Positions 24,853 through 32,794 of a stretch of 41,205 nt of DNA are shown in pieces. The translations under genes were made by a program, and so were the position numbers. How positions within the stretch are numbered: the first letter of the stretch is position 1; the number at the start of each line of letters is the position of its first letter. The stretch comes from Oscillospiraceae bacterium (GTDB taxonomy: Bacteria; Bacillota; Clostridia; Oscillospirales; CAG-272): assembly GCA_015064025.1 (NCBI GenBank), contig SVSZ01000007.1, forward strand, positions 1 to 41,205, read 5' to 3'. The notes under the pieces were generated by a model, which did no database searches, had not been told where the DNA came from, and was given only the letters and a program-made list of their open reading frames with translations.

Positions 24853-25581
24853 TTACCATTTTGTCATACTGTTTCTGATTTTTTCGTAGTTCGCCCTGAC
24901 CTCGGCAGGACTCATGCGGCGCACCTCCTCCGCCGTGTAGGAATCCCCCTCGGCGTGCTTTGCTCCCCCCAGTGCCCCGGGACCTGCGGCACGGTTTGCA
25001 AGCGCCTGCGCAGCAAGGCTTTTCGCCTTCTCGTCAAAGGCGCCGAGAAATTCACGATACCCCTCGTAGATCGTTTTCATGGGAAGATTGCCCACCTTAC
25101 CCTCCGAGAAGGTGCGGAAGCGTTCGTCCTCAATCAGAGCATCAAGATCAACGTCGGGATATGCCGCACGGAAGGCGTCACGGTCACCGCGAAACCACTC
25201 CTCACGCGCAGCCGTTTCCTTTTCCTCCTCTGCCTCACGTTCAAGATATGCACGCTTCATCTCAAGGAAACGTGCCACGTCTGCGCCGTCGCGCAGCTCG
25301 GAGCCGTCGTAAGGATTTTTTCCGTCGAGGGTCTCGATGATCGCACGCTCGCGCGCCTCTCCCAACGCCTTCTCGCGCTCTACCTCTCTTCTGCGCCGCG
25401 CGTTTTCACGGTTGATGCGTGCGACATCCTCGTCCTGTGCCCCCGCATTCTCGGGCGCACCGTCGTTCAGACCGTCGAGATTCTCTCCGACCGTCTCGGA
25501 AGCGACAGTGCCCGCGTCCGCACCGTCCCCCGGCAGACCGATCGCCTCTGCCTCGGTTGTTTTCGCATTGTTTTCTTCCAT
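24853..25581 (-). CDS. Phage scaffolding protein
   Basis: This 242-residue protein is highly charged and helical. An acidic Ala/Gly/Glu N-terminal third leads to a long Arg/Glu coiled-coil stretch (about residues 55-130) and a Lys/Ala-rich C-terminal part ending in a small helix with PAEVRANYEKIRN. It lies between portal and coat genes, where scaffold genes sit. The ATG at 25581 follows AAAGGAA at 8 bases; a TTG two codons upstream is less likely. The assignment rests on composition and position. Confidence 0.83.
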   Translation of the reverse strand: MEENNAKTTEAEAIGLPGDGADAGTVASETVGENLDGLNDGAPENAGAQDEDVARINRENARRRREVEREKALGEARERAIIETLDGKNPYDGSELRDGADVARFLEMKRAYLEREAEEEKETAAREEWFRGDRDAFRAAYPDVDLDALIEDERFRTFSEGKVGNLPMKTIYEGYREFLGAFDEKAKSLAAQALANRAAGPGALGGAKHAEGDSYTAEEVRRMSPAEVRANYEKIRNSMTKW

Positions 25582-25628
25582 TGCCAATTCCTTTCTTTTT
25601 CGGATTTTTCCGCGTTACCTGCGTATTT

Positions 25629-27290
25629 TTATGAAAGCCCGCCATAGGGGATCTCAACGTTTTTTTGTACCGCCTTCTCGCGCTCGATCGCGGCGATGAT
25701 CTCACGACGGTTGGAAAGAGCATCCTTCGGATACAGCTCAAAATAGGTGGTAAGCGAGATCGCGCCGCTCTTCAGTGCCACGTCAAGAGCACTGATGTCT
25801 CCCGCCGCCGAGGAATTGGTGCCGCCCACCGCCTCGACCGTCACCTCCAGCTCTGCCTCACGGAAGGGCGCAGAATCAAAGACGTCATAGCGGTACGTAT
25901 CGCCGCCCTCTCCCGCGGGATAGGGGGTGTCGGTATAATAAAGTCTGAAAAACTGCGCCAGCACCTCCCCCTGCTTCTCCTTGACCTTACAAAAAGCGCG
26001 TCGAAGCTCCTCCACAGGTTGGAGCGCCTGACTTTGCAGCTGTGCGATCGCTGCCCCCGACATACCTGAGCTTAACACCTCGCCCGTCATGACCTCAGAG
26101 GCGCCCGTGACGGTACGCGTCAGCTGTGTCAGTGCCTCCACGATCTGCATGGGGGCTGCGGGAAGAGAATGATCGGAAAGTCGACGAATCCCTCCCCCTC
26201 CCGGTGTGTGATCGGTGAGTACCTGTCCGGGCTCGTTTGTGATGACCTGACCTCTGAGCGCATCCTTCTGCACCACGTATTTCCCCCAGCCGTTTTCCTG
26301 CGCGGAGAGAAGCATCATGGCAAGATTGAAGTTGACGGCTCGCTGATTCGGGATGATGCCCTCCACCTCACCAAGACCGTATATGCACCCCTCTCGGCTC
26401 TCATAGCTTCCAACCACCACAGGGTAAAGCGTTGCGCGCGTGCGCCTCGCCTTCGCTTCCTCCTTTTTTCCTTCCGCTTCCTCGGGCAGAGCCGCGCGTG
26501 CGGGATCCTCCTTATCGAGACTGCGGCGAAAGCGTACGGGGTCGGGCGTGATGGGAAACGGCTCCCCAAGACACACGCTCTTGGTGGCACGCTCGGCAAA
26601 CACCTCGCCGTTTCGTCTGAAATAACGGGTAAGCACTGTCACAAGCCCTTCCCCTTCTGCCTCCGTGTGACCGTAGGGATCGGAAAAGCTGTCCGCTGTG
26701 ACGGCGTCGCGTTCGGACTGCTGTCGACACATCGATCTCACCGTTTCCACACTCTCACGTGTGGCAATAAGGATCCATGCCTGCTTTTGCTCGTCCGTCT
26801 CGGTAGGATCCGAGAAGAATACGTTCAAGGGCTCCAGAAGCTCCCCGCGCAAAGCACCGCCTGCCCGTCCCTTGAGCCCACGGGCATCCTTGTCCCAATA
26901 ATAGTGATAGATGTAGGTTCCCTTCTTGACGGCGCAGTCGATGCCGCGGCGGTCAAGCTCATCCTGCCCGAGCTCCTTCTGAATATATTCGGCAAAGCTG
27001 TTCAGGCGCGCGGTATCCACAGCGCTGTCATAGGAGCGATAAAGGATGCGTTGCGGCGTGGAAAGGATCGCGCTCTTTTTGGAACGGCAGATCATCTTTG
27101 TGAAATTCACCACGGGACGCGGAAGATTCCTCGTATTTTTGGTGGGCGGTGCCCACTGATCCCCCTCATAGAAGCGGACACACAGGGGAAGGATCCTTGA
27201 AAGCCCCTTCGACGACTGATATTCTCTGCCGCGCCGAAACATCCGCCAAAGCTCTGTCACGCGCTCAAGCTCCCTCTCTCGTTCATTCAT
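25629..27290 (-). CDS. Phage portal protein
   Basis: This 553-residue protein is the right size for a podoviral-type portal. Early features are RFYEGDQW and PRPVVNFTK, followed by DELDRRGIDCAVKKGTY. The segment NQRAVNFNLAMMLLSAQENG and the helix region SGMSGAAIAQLQSQALQPVEELRRAF, which I describe here in two parts because of its length, are typical of the portal wing and stem. It forms the dodecameric DNA channel at one capsid vertex. The ATG at 27290 overlaps the previous gene by 8 bases and follows GGAGGG. Confidence 0.87.
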   Translation of the reverse strand: MNERERELERVTELWRMFRRGREYQSSKGLSRILPLCVRFYEGDQWAPPTKNTRNLPRPVVNFTKMICRSKKSAILSTPQRILYRSYDSAVDTARLNSFAEYIQKELGQDELDRRGIDCAVKKGTYIYHYYWDKDARGLKGRAGGALRGELLEPLNVFFSDPTETDEQKQAWILIATRESVETVRSMCRQQSERDAVTADSFSDPYGHTEAEGEGLVTVLTRYFRRNGEVFAERATKSVCLGEPFPITPDPVRFRRSLDKEDPARAALPEEAEGKKEEAKARRTRATLYPVVVGSYESREGCIYGLGEVEGIIPNQRAVNFNLAMMLLSAQENGWGKYVVQKDALRGQVITNEPGQVLTDHTPGGGGIRRLSDHSLPAAPMQIVEALTQLTRTVTGASEVMTGEVLSSGMSGAAIAQLQSQALQPVEELRRAFCKVKEKQGEVLAQFFRLYYTDTPYPAGEGGDTYRYDVFDSAPFREAELEVTVEAVGGTNSSAAGDISALDVALKSGAISLTTYFELYPKDALSNRREIIAAIEREKAVQKNVEIPYGGLS

Positions 27291-27480
27291 TCCGCGCGCC
27301 CTCCTCCCCGTACAGATATTCACTGATCACCTGCGACAGCGGCACCTGCGTGCCTTCTGTGAGCAGCTCCGAAAGCGTCTGCCCACGTCGCTCGATAGAA
27401 GCCTTCAGCGCCTCCACCTCCTCTTCCAGACGCTCAATGCGCGCCCGTGTCGCGAAAAAAAGTCCTTTTCGTTTTTTCAT
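27283..27480 (-). CDS. Small coiled-coil protein between terminase and portal genes
   Basis: This 65-residue protein has a basic N-terminus (MKKRKGLFFATRAR) and a coiled-coil heptad stretch with IERLEEEVEALKAS. It is not recognised. The ATG lies in an ATGA overlap with the terminase stop (27477-27480), with GGGAGG just upstream, and its stop overlaps the portal start. Such tight packing implies a real product; an accessory role in packaging or assembly is possible. Confidence 0.7.
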   Translation of the reverse strand: MKKRKGLFFATRARIERLEEEVEALKASIERRGQTLSELLTEGTQVPLSQVISEYLYGEEGARNE

Positions 27481-29291
27481 TCGTCTCCCTCCCAATTCAT
27501 GTACGACGCGTTCTCACTCGCCGTCTCTCTGTGAAAATACGTTTGTATGAAATCATCTCCCTCCTCCGTCTCCCGCTCCCACGTTCGGTGCGACGAGGCG
27601 GCAATATAATGCGCGATCGCCAGAGCCATGACAAGGTCGTCGTGCTTCCCCGTCACCGCTCCCATCCCCCCCGAGGAAAGACGGGTAAAGGTCAGCATCT
27701 CGCGCAAGGTCTCGGCATCGCACTCGGGGATCTCTCCCTCTCGCATCACGGAAACAAGATTGGCAATGATAAGCGGCTTTGTCCGCTGGGTCGTCTCAAA
27801 ACCTGCGCTTCTTTTTACGCCGCCGCCCTCGCGGTCGTTCCTTTCACGGTAATAAAGGCGCGGATAGCGGTAGGTGCGTTCCAAAAGACGCATGGGATAT
27901 GCCGAATAGTTGATCTCGATACCGATCATGGCATCATTATAATACTTGCCGAGGCAATACATCTGCTCCGCATAAAGATCCTCGTCGATGTGCCGAATGT
28001 GAAGCGTCGCAACGCTCCGTCCGTCAAGATCGCAAATGACCTTTCCCGTAAAGCAGTCGCTTCCCTCACCCGCCGTGTCACCGCCCAGTGAGTAGGGCGC
28101 CCGTTCCGTGATCGCTCCCGCGCCGTTTCGTCGCACACGCGGCTCCTCGTAAAGAAGAATGTAACCCGCGGGCGACTCGCAAAAGGCGATGTCCTCAATG
28201 GAAAGCTCCGTATCGATCACCTCGCCGTCGGTGCCGAGGAGATCCTTGCATCGGCGTCGGTAGGTAAAGTAGCCGCGGCGCGGAACGGGAGTGCGGTCCC
28301 GTTGCATCAGCGCCGCAGTCAGGCGCTCCTTGTCAAAGACGCACTCACCGCCCGAAACAAACGCCTCCTCGGGCGTGCAGGGATATTCCTGACGAATGGT
28401 GCTCTTATCAAGATAAGAGGCGTACTTACGGCAATACCAGGCGATCTGCTCCTCCTCAAGCCCACGCGAGCGCAAAAGCGCAATGCGAGAAAGGAGCCAC
28501 GGATCCCGCGTTTCAAGATAGGAAAGATCACGGCATCGGTATTCCGACGTCCGCCACCATTCGTAAAAAAGATTGTGGCAGGCACCGCTTCTCCAAAGCT
28601 CCTCCGACTCCCCAAGCCCGTTAGCCGTCGTTTCATAGATGCAGATCGCATCCTCTGTCAGCGCCTCTCCGATTCCCTTTTGCAATTCCGCCAAGGGGCA
28701 GTCGTAAAAGGCGACCTCCGAAAAATGCACGAAATTCAACGTGCGTGAACGTCCCGCGTTTCCCGTGGCGGTGGAAACACGCCATGAGGAATTGAGGACA
28801 TCAAAGTAAAATTCCTTTTTGGAGCTAAAGCGCTCCGTAGGAAGAAGCGCTTTGGGAAGCCGATCGTACACCGCGCGTGCACGATCGTTGAAAATGGCGA
28901 GCGCATTGTCCGATGTATCCGCAAGCGTCATCCCCGAAAAGTTTTTTCGCACGATCGCGAAGGAAAGCTGCATTGCCGTGATCAGAGAGGTAAATCCCTG
29001 CTGACGCCCCTTGAGAATATAGTAGGGGCGTCCCGTGCCAAGGCGCTCAAAACGGGAAATGAAATCTCTTTGCACCTCGTTGAAAAAGAAGGGCACGGTG
29101 GCTTTTTTCTTGTCCACGATCAGAAATACCGCCTCAATGAGCAGATAGGGGCGCTCCAGAATCTCCCGCCGCATCCCGGCGTCCGACATGATGCATTCCA
29201 CCGCCGCCGCACAAAGGCGGCGATCGTATGAAAGATCGTGCCTCTCCTCCCACCGCACCCGCCTTTTTTCAATCATCTGTGCAACCGTCAA
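27477..29291 (-). CDS. terL: Terminase large subunit (packaging ATPase and nuclease)
   Basis: This 604-residue protein drives DNA into the capsid and cuts it. The ATPase half has the Walker A-like LKGRQQGFTSL (residues 93-103), a Walker B region NFVHFSEVAF (186-195) with catalytic Glu192, and the coupling motif YETTANG (219-225). The nuclease half shows the RNase H-fold acidic residues Asp405 in GGDTAGEG, Glu459 in IGIEINYS, and Asp551/Asp552 in KHDDLVMALA. All catalytic residues are kept, so packaging ability appears intact. The start is a TTG at 29291 behind GGGGAAG; an ATG lies five codons downstream. Confidence 0.93.
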   Translation of the reverse strand: MTVAQMIEKRRVRWEERHDLSYDRRLCAAAVECIMSDAGMRREILERPYLLIEAVFLIVDKKKATVPFFFNEVQRDFISRFERLGTGRPYYILKGRQQGFTSLITAMQLSFAIVRKNFSGMTLADTSDNALAIFNDRARAVYDRLPKALLPTERFSSKKEFYFDVLNSSWRVSTATGNAGRSRTLNFVHFSEVAFYDCPLAELQKGIGEALTEDAICIYETTANGLGESEELWRSGACHNLFYEWWRTSEYRCRDLSYLETRDPWLLSRIALLRSRGLEEEQIAWYCRKYASYLDKSTIRQEYPCTPEEAFVSGGECVFDKERLTAALMQRDRTPVPRRGYFTYRRRCKDLLGTDGEVIDTELSIEDIAFCESPAGYILLYEEPRVRRNGAGAITERAPYSLGGDTAGEGSDCFTGKVICDLDGRSVATLHIRHIDEDLYAEQMYCLGKYYNDAMIGIEINYSAYPMRLLERTYRYPRLYYRERNDREGGGVKRSAGFETTQRTKPLIIANLVSVMREGEIPECDAETLREMLTFTRLSSGGMGAVTGKHDDLVMALAIAHYIAASSHRTWERETEEGDDFIQTYFHRETASENASYMNWEGDE

Positions 29292-29308
29292 GACACTTCC
29301 CCATTTCT

Positions 29309-29668
29309 CTACAGCTCCTCAAACCTACATACAGGGGATCCCTCCCCGGCACCCGTCTCCATACCCTCCCCACGCAAAAAGGCTTCCTTTTCGCAAAGTA
29401 GACCTATGATCGAAACGAGTTTTGAAAGATCCTCGCAACGAACCCCCTCGATGCGTGACAATAGCTCCCGCCGCCCCTTTTCGCTCATTCCTTCCGCCAC
29501 AGCGCAATCCTGCGCAAGAGAAAGAAGCGCATCGATCTCATCCTCGTGCAAAAGCGCCCGCTCAAGCCTTTTTACAAGCAATCTTTGCGAAAGACTGACC
29601 GCGCGTAACAGCCGCTTGCGCGAGCTTCCGTCAGTGCTCTCCGTTCCCGAAGCTTTTCGTTTTTTCAA
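29309..29668 (-). CDS. Probable terminase small subunit
   Basis: This 119-residue protein is basic at its N-terminus and helical throughout, with no recognised domain. It lies 17 bases before the large terminase, the standard place for the small subunit that binds DNA and starts packaging. The start is a TTG at 29668 with a strong AGGAGG site. No clear helix-turn-helix was identified by eye, so the call rests on position and size. Confidence 0.65.
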   Translation of the reverse strand: MKKRKASGTESTDGSSRKRLLRAVSLSQRLLVKRLERALLHEDEIDALLSLAQDCAVAEGMSEKGRRELLSRIEGVRCEDLSKLVSIIGLLCEKEAFLRGEGMETGAGEGSPVCRFEEL

Positions 29669-29698
29669 AGTATATTCCTCCTATAGCGCACACCTCCC

Positions 29699-29890
29699 TC
29701 ACGCCGACACCTCAAACGCCGCCTCCTGCATGCAATCCTCGCAAAGAACACCTTCCTCCAGCTCATACGCAGTCTCTCCCACGTAAATGGGACGTCCGCA
29801 AACAAGACAGTAATACGGTGCCTCGCTCCCGTGCATATTTTCGGGACACAGGTCGGGGCATCGGATCTTACCGCAAACCTCGCACATACA
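29699..29890 (-). CDS. Small zinc-ribbon protein, first gene of the particle operon
   Basis: This 63-residue protein carries three cysteine pairs of zinc-knuckle type: CEVC near the N-terminus, CLVC in the middle and CEDC near the end. CPDLC adds two further cysteines. It resembles small treble-clef/zinc-ribbon proteins found in phage and prophage. As promoter-proximal gene it could be a transcription or packaging factor; no partner can be named. The ATG at 29888-29890 was chosen because the AAGGAG site is 8 bases away, while the ATG five codons upstream is too close to it. Confidence 0.78.
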   Translation of the reverse strand, partial: CMCEVCGKIRCPDLCPENMHGSEAPYYCLVCGRPIYVGETAYELEEGVLCEDCMQEAAFEVSA

Positions 29891-29908
29891 CATCACTCCT
29901 TCCATTTC

Positions 29909-30103
29909 TTTTTTACGTAATCATACGTATTAAAATTGAGCATACCGAGAAAAGGCACTCCTTTGAGCTGCGCATTTCCAATTCTCTTGCCTTTTCTCTC
30001 ACGCTCAGTCGAATTACGTTTTTACGTTTATCTTGTCCCAATTATACCACATTTTTACGTAAATGTCAAGAAAAATATATGCATATTTTGCGTATTTACG
30101 AAA
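29909..30103. promoter_or_regulatory. Iterated TTTACGTAAA-like sites around the particle-operon promoter
   Basis: Sites seen: TTACGTAA (29913-29920), ATACGTAT (29923-29930), TTACGTT (30014-30020 and 30022-30028), the perfect palindrome TTTACGTAAA (30054-30063) and a TTTACGAAA variant (30095-30103). One copy lies within the promoter spacer and others flank the start of transcription. Two palindromes are 10 bp apart centre to centre, one helical turn. This is what an operator array for a dimeric repressor would look like. Confidence 0.75.
30041..30069 (-). promoter_or_regulatory. sigma-A promoter of the particle operon
   Basis: On the minus strand: perfect -35 TTGACA (30064-30069), 17-base spacer, perfect -10 TATAAT (30041-30046). 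The spacer contains the TTTACGTAAA palindrome. The 5' UTR to the first gene would be about 140 bases. Confidence 0.93.
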
Positions 30104-30280
30104 TTTTGTAGGCTGTGATAAAAGTACGCCGTTTTTTGACACGGATTTCTGTGCATTCTGCAAATATTTCTTGTTTGCGAAATTCAAAAAAGTGTAGAAT
30201 CCGCATCGCCGACACGGCTGTGGCGGAGGGCACCCTCACACGTCGCGAAAAATACATGCAAGTCCAAAGAGCGCTTTCAT

Positions 30281-30506
30281 CCCTCCTCCGAGAGGCAATG
30301 TCGTCAACTTAAGAATTATTTGAAAATTTCAGCGTTGTAAAACGCGGAAATTTTCTTCCTCAATGTGTTGCGAAGCAACACGCCTCACAGCCGCACAGCG
30401 GCGATATCACTGTGCCGTAAAACGGCACGCATCATGCGACGCAAAGCGTCGTGCCTCACGCAATGGCGGCAACTTTAAGTTGACGACATTGCTCCGAGAG
30501 GAGGGG
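30281..30506. mobile_element. MITE-like element with terminal inverted repeats and internal palindromes
   Basis: Ends are inverted repeats: an 18-base perfect core GCAATGTCGTCAACTTAA (30295-30312) matches the complement of 30475-30492. Imperfect extensions outward (CCCTCCTC...GAG) take each arm to about 30 bases. Inside are five hairpins: 30322-30355, 30365-30381, 30390-30402, 30412-30428 and 30436-30452, with short linkers that repeat GCCTCAC. There is no coding capacity for a transposase. It looks like a miniature inverted-repeat element or structured extragenic repeat. Confidence 0.8.
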
Positions 30507-30587
30507 GGACACCGCCCTGCGGTGCGGGGAGGAGTGGGCGTGCATGAACGGTTAGGCAGAGGTATGCAAATGCACGTTCCATATTTC

Positions 30588-30640
30588 AGTCTCCCTCTCC
30601 GAGGGAGGTGGCACGGCGAAGCCGTGACGGAAGGAGTCGT
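30588..30640. repeat. Extragenic palindromic repeat
   Basis: Two small perfect hairpins in tandem: CTCCCTC-TCC-GAGGGAG (30591-30607) and CACGGC-GAA-GCCGTG (30612-30626), flanked by GTCTCC and GGAGTC-like ends. The layout matches REP-like extragenic repeats I recall from gut Clostridia. The remainder of 30507-30710 holds no gene that I can support. Confidence 0.65.
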
Positions 30641-30710
30641 TGCCTTCAAATGTATCGTTCCGACCGTCAAACGTTATGTTGCAGAACACGGCACGTGGGT
30701 CGTGCCCCAC

Positions 30711-30739
30711 TTGACAAACAAGCGAAGCGGTTGTATAAT
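30711..30739 (+). promoter_or_regulatory. sigma-A promoter of the first BspA-like gene
   Basis: Perfect -35 TTGACA (30711-30716), 17-base spacer and perfect -10 TATAAT (30734-30739), 43 bases before the start codon at 30782. Confidence 0.93.
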
Positions 30740-30781
30740 AATAAGGAATCCTTTCAAAGAAACTCCCCAAAGGAGACGCAT

Positions 30782-32725
30782 ATGAAGAAAAAAGCATCCT
30801 CCGTTTTAAGAAGTGCGGCGCTTCTTCTCGCTCTTCTTCTCACCCTTTCGGCAATTGCCTGTGCCGCACCGCCCCCCATCTCTTCTCCCGACGATCCCGC
30901 CGATAGCCTTGCGGATTTCATCACGCGCAAAGAAGGAGACCGGCTCACCGTGCTCGGTGTGCGCGACCGTACCAAAAAGGTCTACCGTATCCCCCAAGGA
31001 GTGTATGCGGTGGACGGCGCTGCATTCCTCGGCTGTAACAGCATAGAGGAGGTGTCCATCCCCGAAAGCGTCACAAGCATCGGAGACGGACTTCTGCGTC
31101 ACTGTGCAACCCTTCAAAAAATCACAGTGGCAAACGGAAACAGCGTCTACAGGAGTGTATCGAACAGCTTGATCCACACAGCCTCACACCGCTTGATTGC
31201 GGGATGCGCCACATCGACCGTCCCTGCCGACGGCTCTGTACGCACGATCGGTACCTACGCCTTTGCGGGGCACACCAAGCTTTCCTCTATCAAGCTTCCC
31301 GAAGGGATCCTTTATATTGAGGAGGGCGCCTTTTACGGATGCACGGGGCTTTCCTCCCTCTCGCTTCCCTCCTCCCTTACGGCAATCGCTAACCGCGCCT
31401 TTGCAGGCTGTGAAAGACTTCTCACCCTCGTGCTCGGAAGCCAAGTCACAACGGTTGAAGAGAAGGCATTCGCAAATTGCCGTTCTCTTTACTCCGTAAC
31501 GCTTGGAAAAGGGCTTGAACGCATCGGAGAGGATGCCTTCGCGGGATGTTCAAAGCTGATCGAGGTCTGCAACGCCTCCTCTCTTGCCTTAAGCCTTGGA
31601 GGGAGTGGGAACGGCTCTGTAGCCCTCTATGCAAAAAACGTATACACTCCCACGCTCGGAAAGAGCGCACTTTGGGAAAGCGACGGCTTCGTCTTCTTCG
31701 ATATTCCCACCGAGCCCCTGCTCATTGCCTACGTCGGTCAGAAGACAGCGCTGACACTTCCGTCGGCTGCCAAGGAACAACCATACGCCATTTACCAATA
31801 TACATTCTTTGCGTCTCCCGTTACCTCCGTGACTCTCCCGAAAACCGTTACAGCTCTTGGAGAGGGTTGCTTTGCGGGGTGTCGCGCTCTTGAAAAGGTC
31901 ACACTTCCAAGCACCCTTTCTCACCTTCCGTCAAACGCCTTTCACGGGTGCACCGCGCTCTCCGCTCTATCGCTTCCGCCGTCCTTGACCTCGGTTGGAG
32001 AAAATGCGTTTCTCGGTGCCTCGTCCCTTACCGAATATGAAAACGGCGTGCTGTACGTCGACACCTGGGCAATCGGTCACCGAGGATCCCCCTCAAGCAT
32101 TTCTCTGCGTGACGGTACACGCGGCATTGCCGATGCGGCATTCTCCTCCTTGAAAGCGACACTTAAGTATCTGACGCTTCCCGAGGGGCTGAAATATATC
32201 GGTTCCTCTGCCTTTGAGGGCTGTACCGATCTTACCTCGACCGTCTTCCCCGAAACGCTCCTTCGCATAGAATCCAATGCGTTTTTGGGATGCCGCGGCA
32301 TGCGCGAACTGACGCTTCCCGCCTCCTTGCAATCCATCGGTGCCGCCGCCTTTTCGGGCTGCACGGGGCTATCCGTGCTTTCGGTCAAGGGAACATCCAC
32401 CGTCGCGGGAGCAGGTGCCTTTGCGGGCAGTAAGGTGACCCGTGCAGAGATCCCCGCGGAAATGATCGAATACCTTCCCACCGCCGCCCTTACCGAGGTC
32501 ACGCTCACATCGGGAGAGAGCATTCCGAGCATGGCATTCTACGACAGCGTTTCTCTCAGATCGCTTTCTCTGCCCAAAACCGTCAAAAAAATAGGAGGCT
32601 CCGCTTTCCAGCGTTGCTCCCTCCTCTCCACCGTAACCTATGCGGGAACGCGCGCGGACTGGGAAACGATACAGATCGGCGCGAACAATGCCTATCTGAC
32701 GAGCGCAAAGCTCATCTGCAAATAA
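30782..32725 (+). CDS. BspA-type leucine-rich-repeat lipoprotein
   Basis: This 647-residue protein has a lipoprotein signal with LSAIAC (Cys27) and then tandem LRR_5/BspA-type repeats over most of its length. Typical units are IGxxAFxGCxxLxxLxLPxSL. A non-repeat island near residues 265-345 contains a DGFVF segment and a Y.IY.Y.FFA segment. Such proteins sit on the cell surface and are linked to adhesion or glycan interaction. The ATG at 30782 has an AAAGGAG site. Its final repeat ends with the WETIQIG tail common to BspA proteins. It converges on a second BspA-like gene that shares the same cassette structure. Confidence 0.93.
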   Translation: MKKKASSVLRSAALLLALLLTLSAIACAAPPPISSPDDPADSLADFITRKEGDRLTVLGVRDRTKKVYRIPQGVYAVDGAAFLGCNSIEEVSIPESVTSIGDGLLRHCATLQKITVANGNSVYRSVSNSLIHTASHRLIAGCATSTVPADGSVRTIGTYAFAGHTKLSSIKLPEGILYIEEGAFYGCTGLSSLSLPSSLTAIANRAFAGCERLLTLVLGSQVTTVEEKAFANCRSLYSVTLGKGLERIGEDAFAGCSKLIEVCNASSLALSLGGSGNGSVALYAKNVYTPTLGKSALWESDGFVFFDIPTEPLLIAYVGQKTALTLPSAAKEQPYAIYQYTFFASPVTSVTLPKTVTALGEGCFAGCRALEKVTLPSTLSHLPSNAFHGCTALSALSLPPSLTSVGENAFLGASSLTEYENGVLYVDTWAIGHRGSPSSISLRDGTRGIADAAFSSLKATLKYLTLPEGLKYIGSSAFEGCTDLTSTVFPETLLRIESNAFLGCRGMRELTLPASLQSIGAAAFSGCTGLSVLSVKGTSTVAGAGAFAGSKVTRAEIPAEMIEYLPTAALTEVTLTSGESIPSMAFYDSVSLRSLSLPKTVKKIGGSAFQRCSLLSTVTYAGTRADWETIQIGANNAYLTSAKLICK

Positions 32726-32770
32726 AAGTCGAACGGACCGAGTGGTGCACACTCGGTCCGTTCGACTTTT
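32724..32770. terminator. Bidirectional terminator shared by the convergent BspA-like genes
   Basis: A perfect 21-bp stem (32724-32744 with 32750-32770) around a 5-base loop. The stem begins with AAAA and ends with TTTT followed by ATTTATTTTTTT, so both strands can terminate. The plus-strand gene's stop codon overlaps the stem. Confidence 0.95.
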
Positions 32771-32794
32771 ATTTATTTTTTTGCGTTCAAGCGC

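Larger units (their letters stand above)
15929..30069 (-). mobile_element. Podovirus-like particle operon (reduced prophage or domesticated phage cluster)
   Basis: Fifteen leftward genes from one promoter (30041-30069) encode terminase subunits, portal, scaffold, coat, adaptor, nozzle-like tail protein, tail fibre, and a block of membrane and coiled-coil proteins. Genes are packed with overlaps or short gaps, nearly all have clear ribosome binding sites, and none is broken. No integrase, recombinase, repressor, replication, tape-measure, holin or endolysin gene was recognised, and no flanking att-like repeat was found by eye. Housekeeping-type genes flank it on both sides. The extent is that of the recognisable operon, not of a proven integrated element. 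Confidence 0.85.

Noticed and set aside
23947-25647. Long plus-strand reading frame opposite coat and scaffold genes (566 codons)
   Set aside because: Antisense shadow of recognised phage genes; no ribosome binding site or domain.
26169-27200. Plus-strand frame opposite the portal gene, and similar frames at 4866-5924, 7703-8707, 19614-20765 and 36945-38273
   Set aside because: All are antisense to well-supported genes and lack promoters, ribosome binding sites and recognisable motifs.
15800-30300. att-like direct repeats flanking the particle operon
   Set aside because: No convincing direct repeat pair was found at the two borders, and no tRNA gene is adjacent.
30115-30312. 65-codon plus-strand frame between the particle promoter and the MITE-like element
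   Set aside because: Starts at a weak codon without ribosome binding site, runs into the MITE terminal repeat, and has no recognisable motif.
30363-30506. Possible CRISPR array suggested by repeated short palindromes
   Set aside because: The palindromes differ from one another and the spacing is irregular and too short; they are internal hairpins of the MITE-like element, and no cas gene is near.
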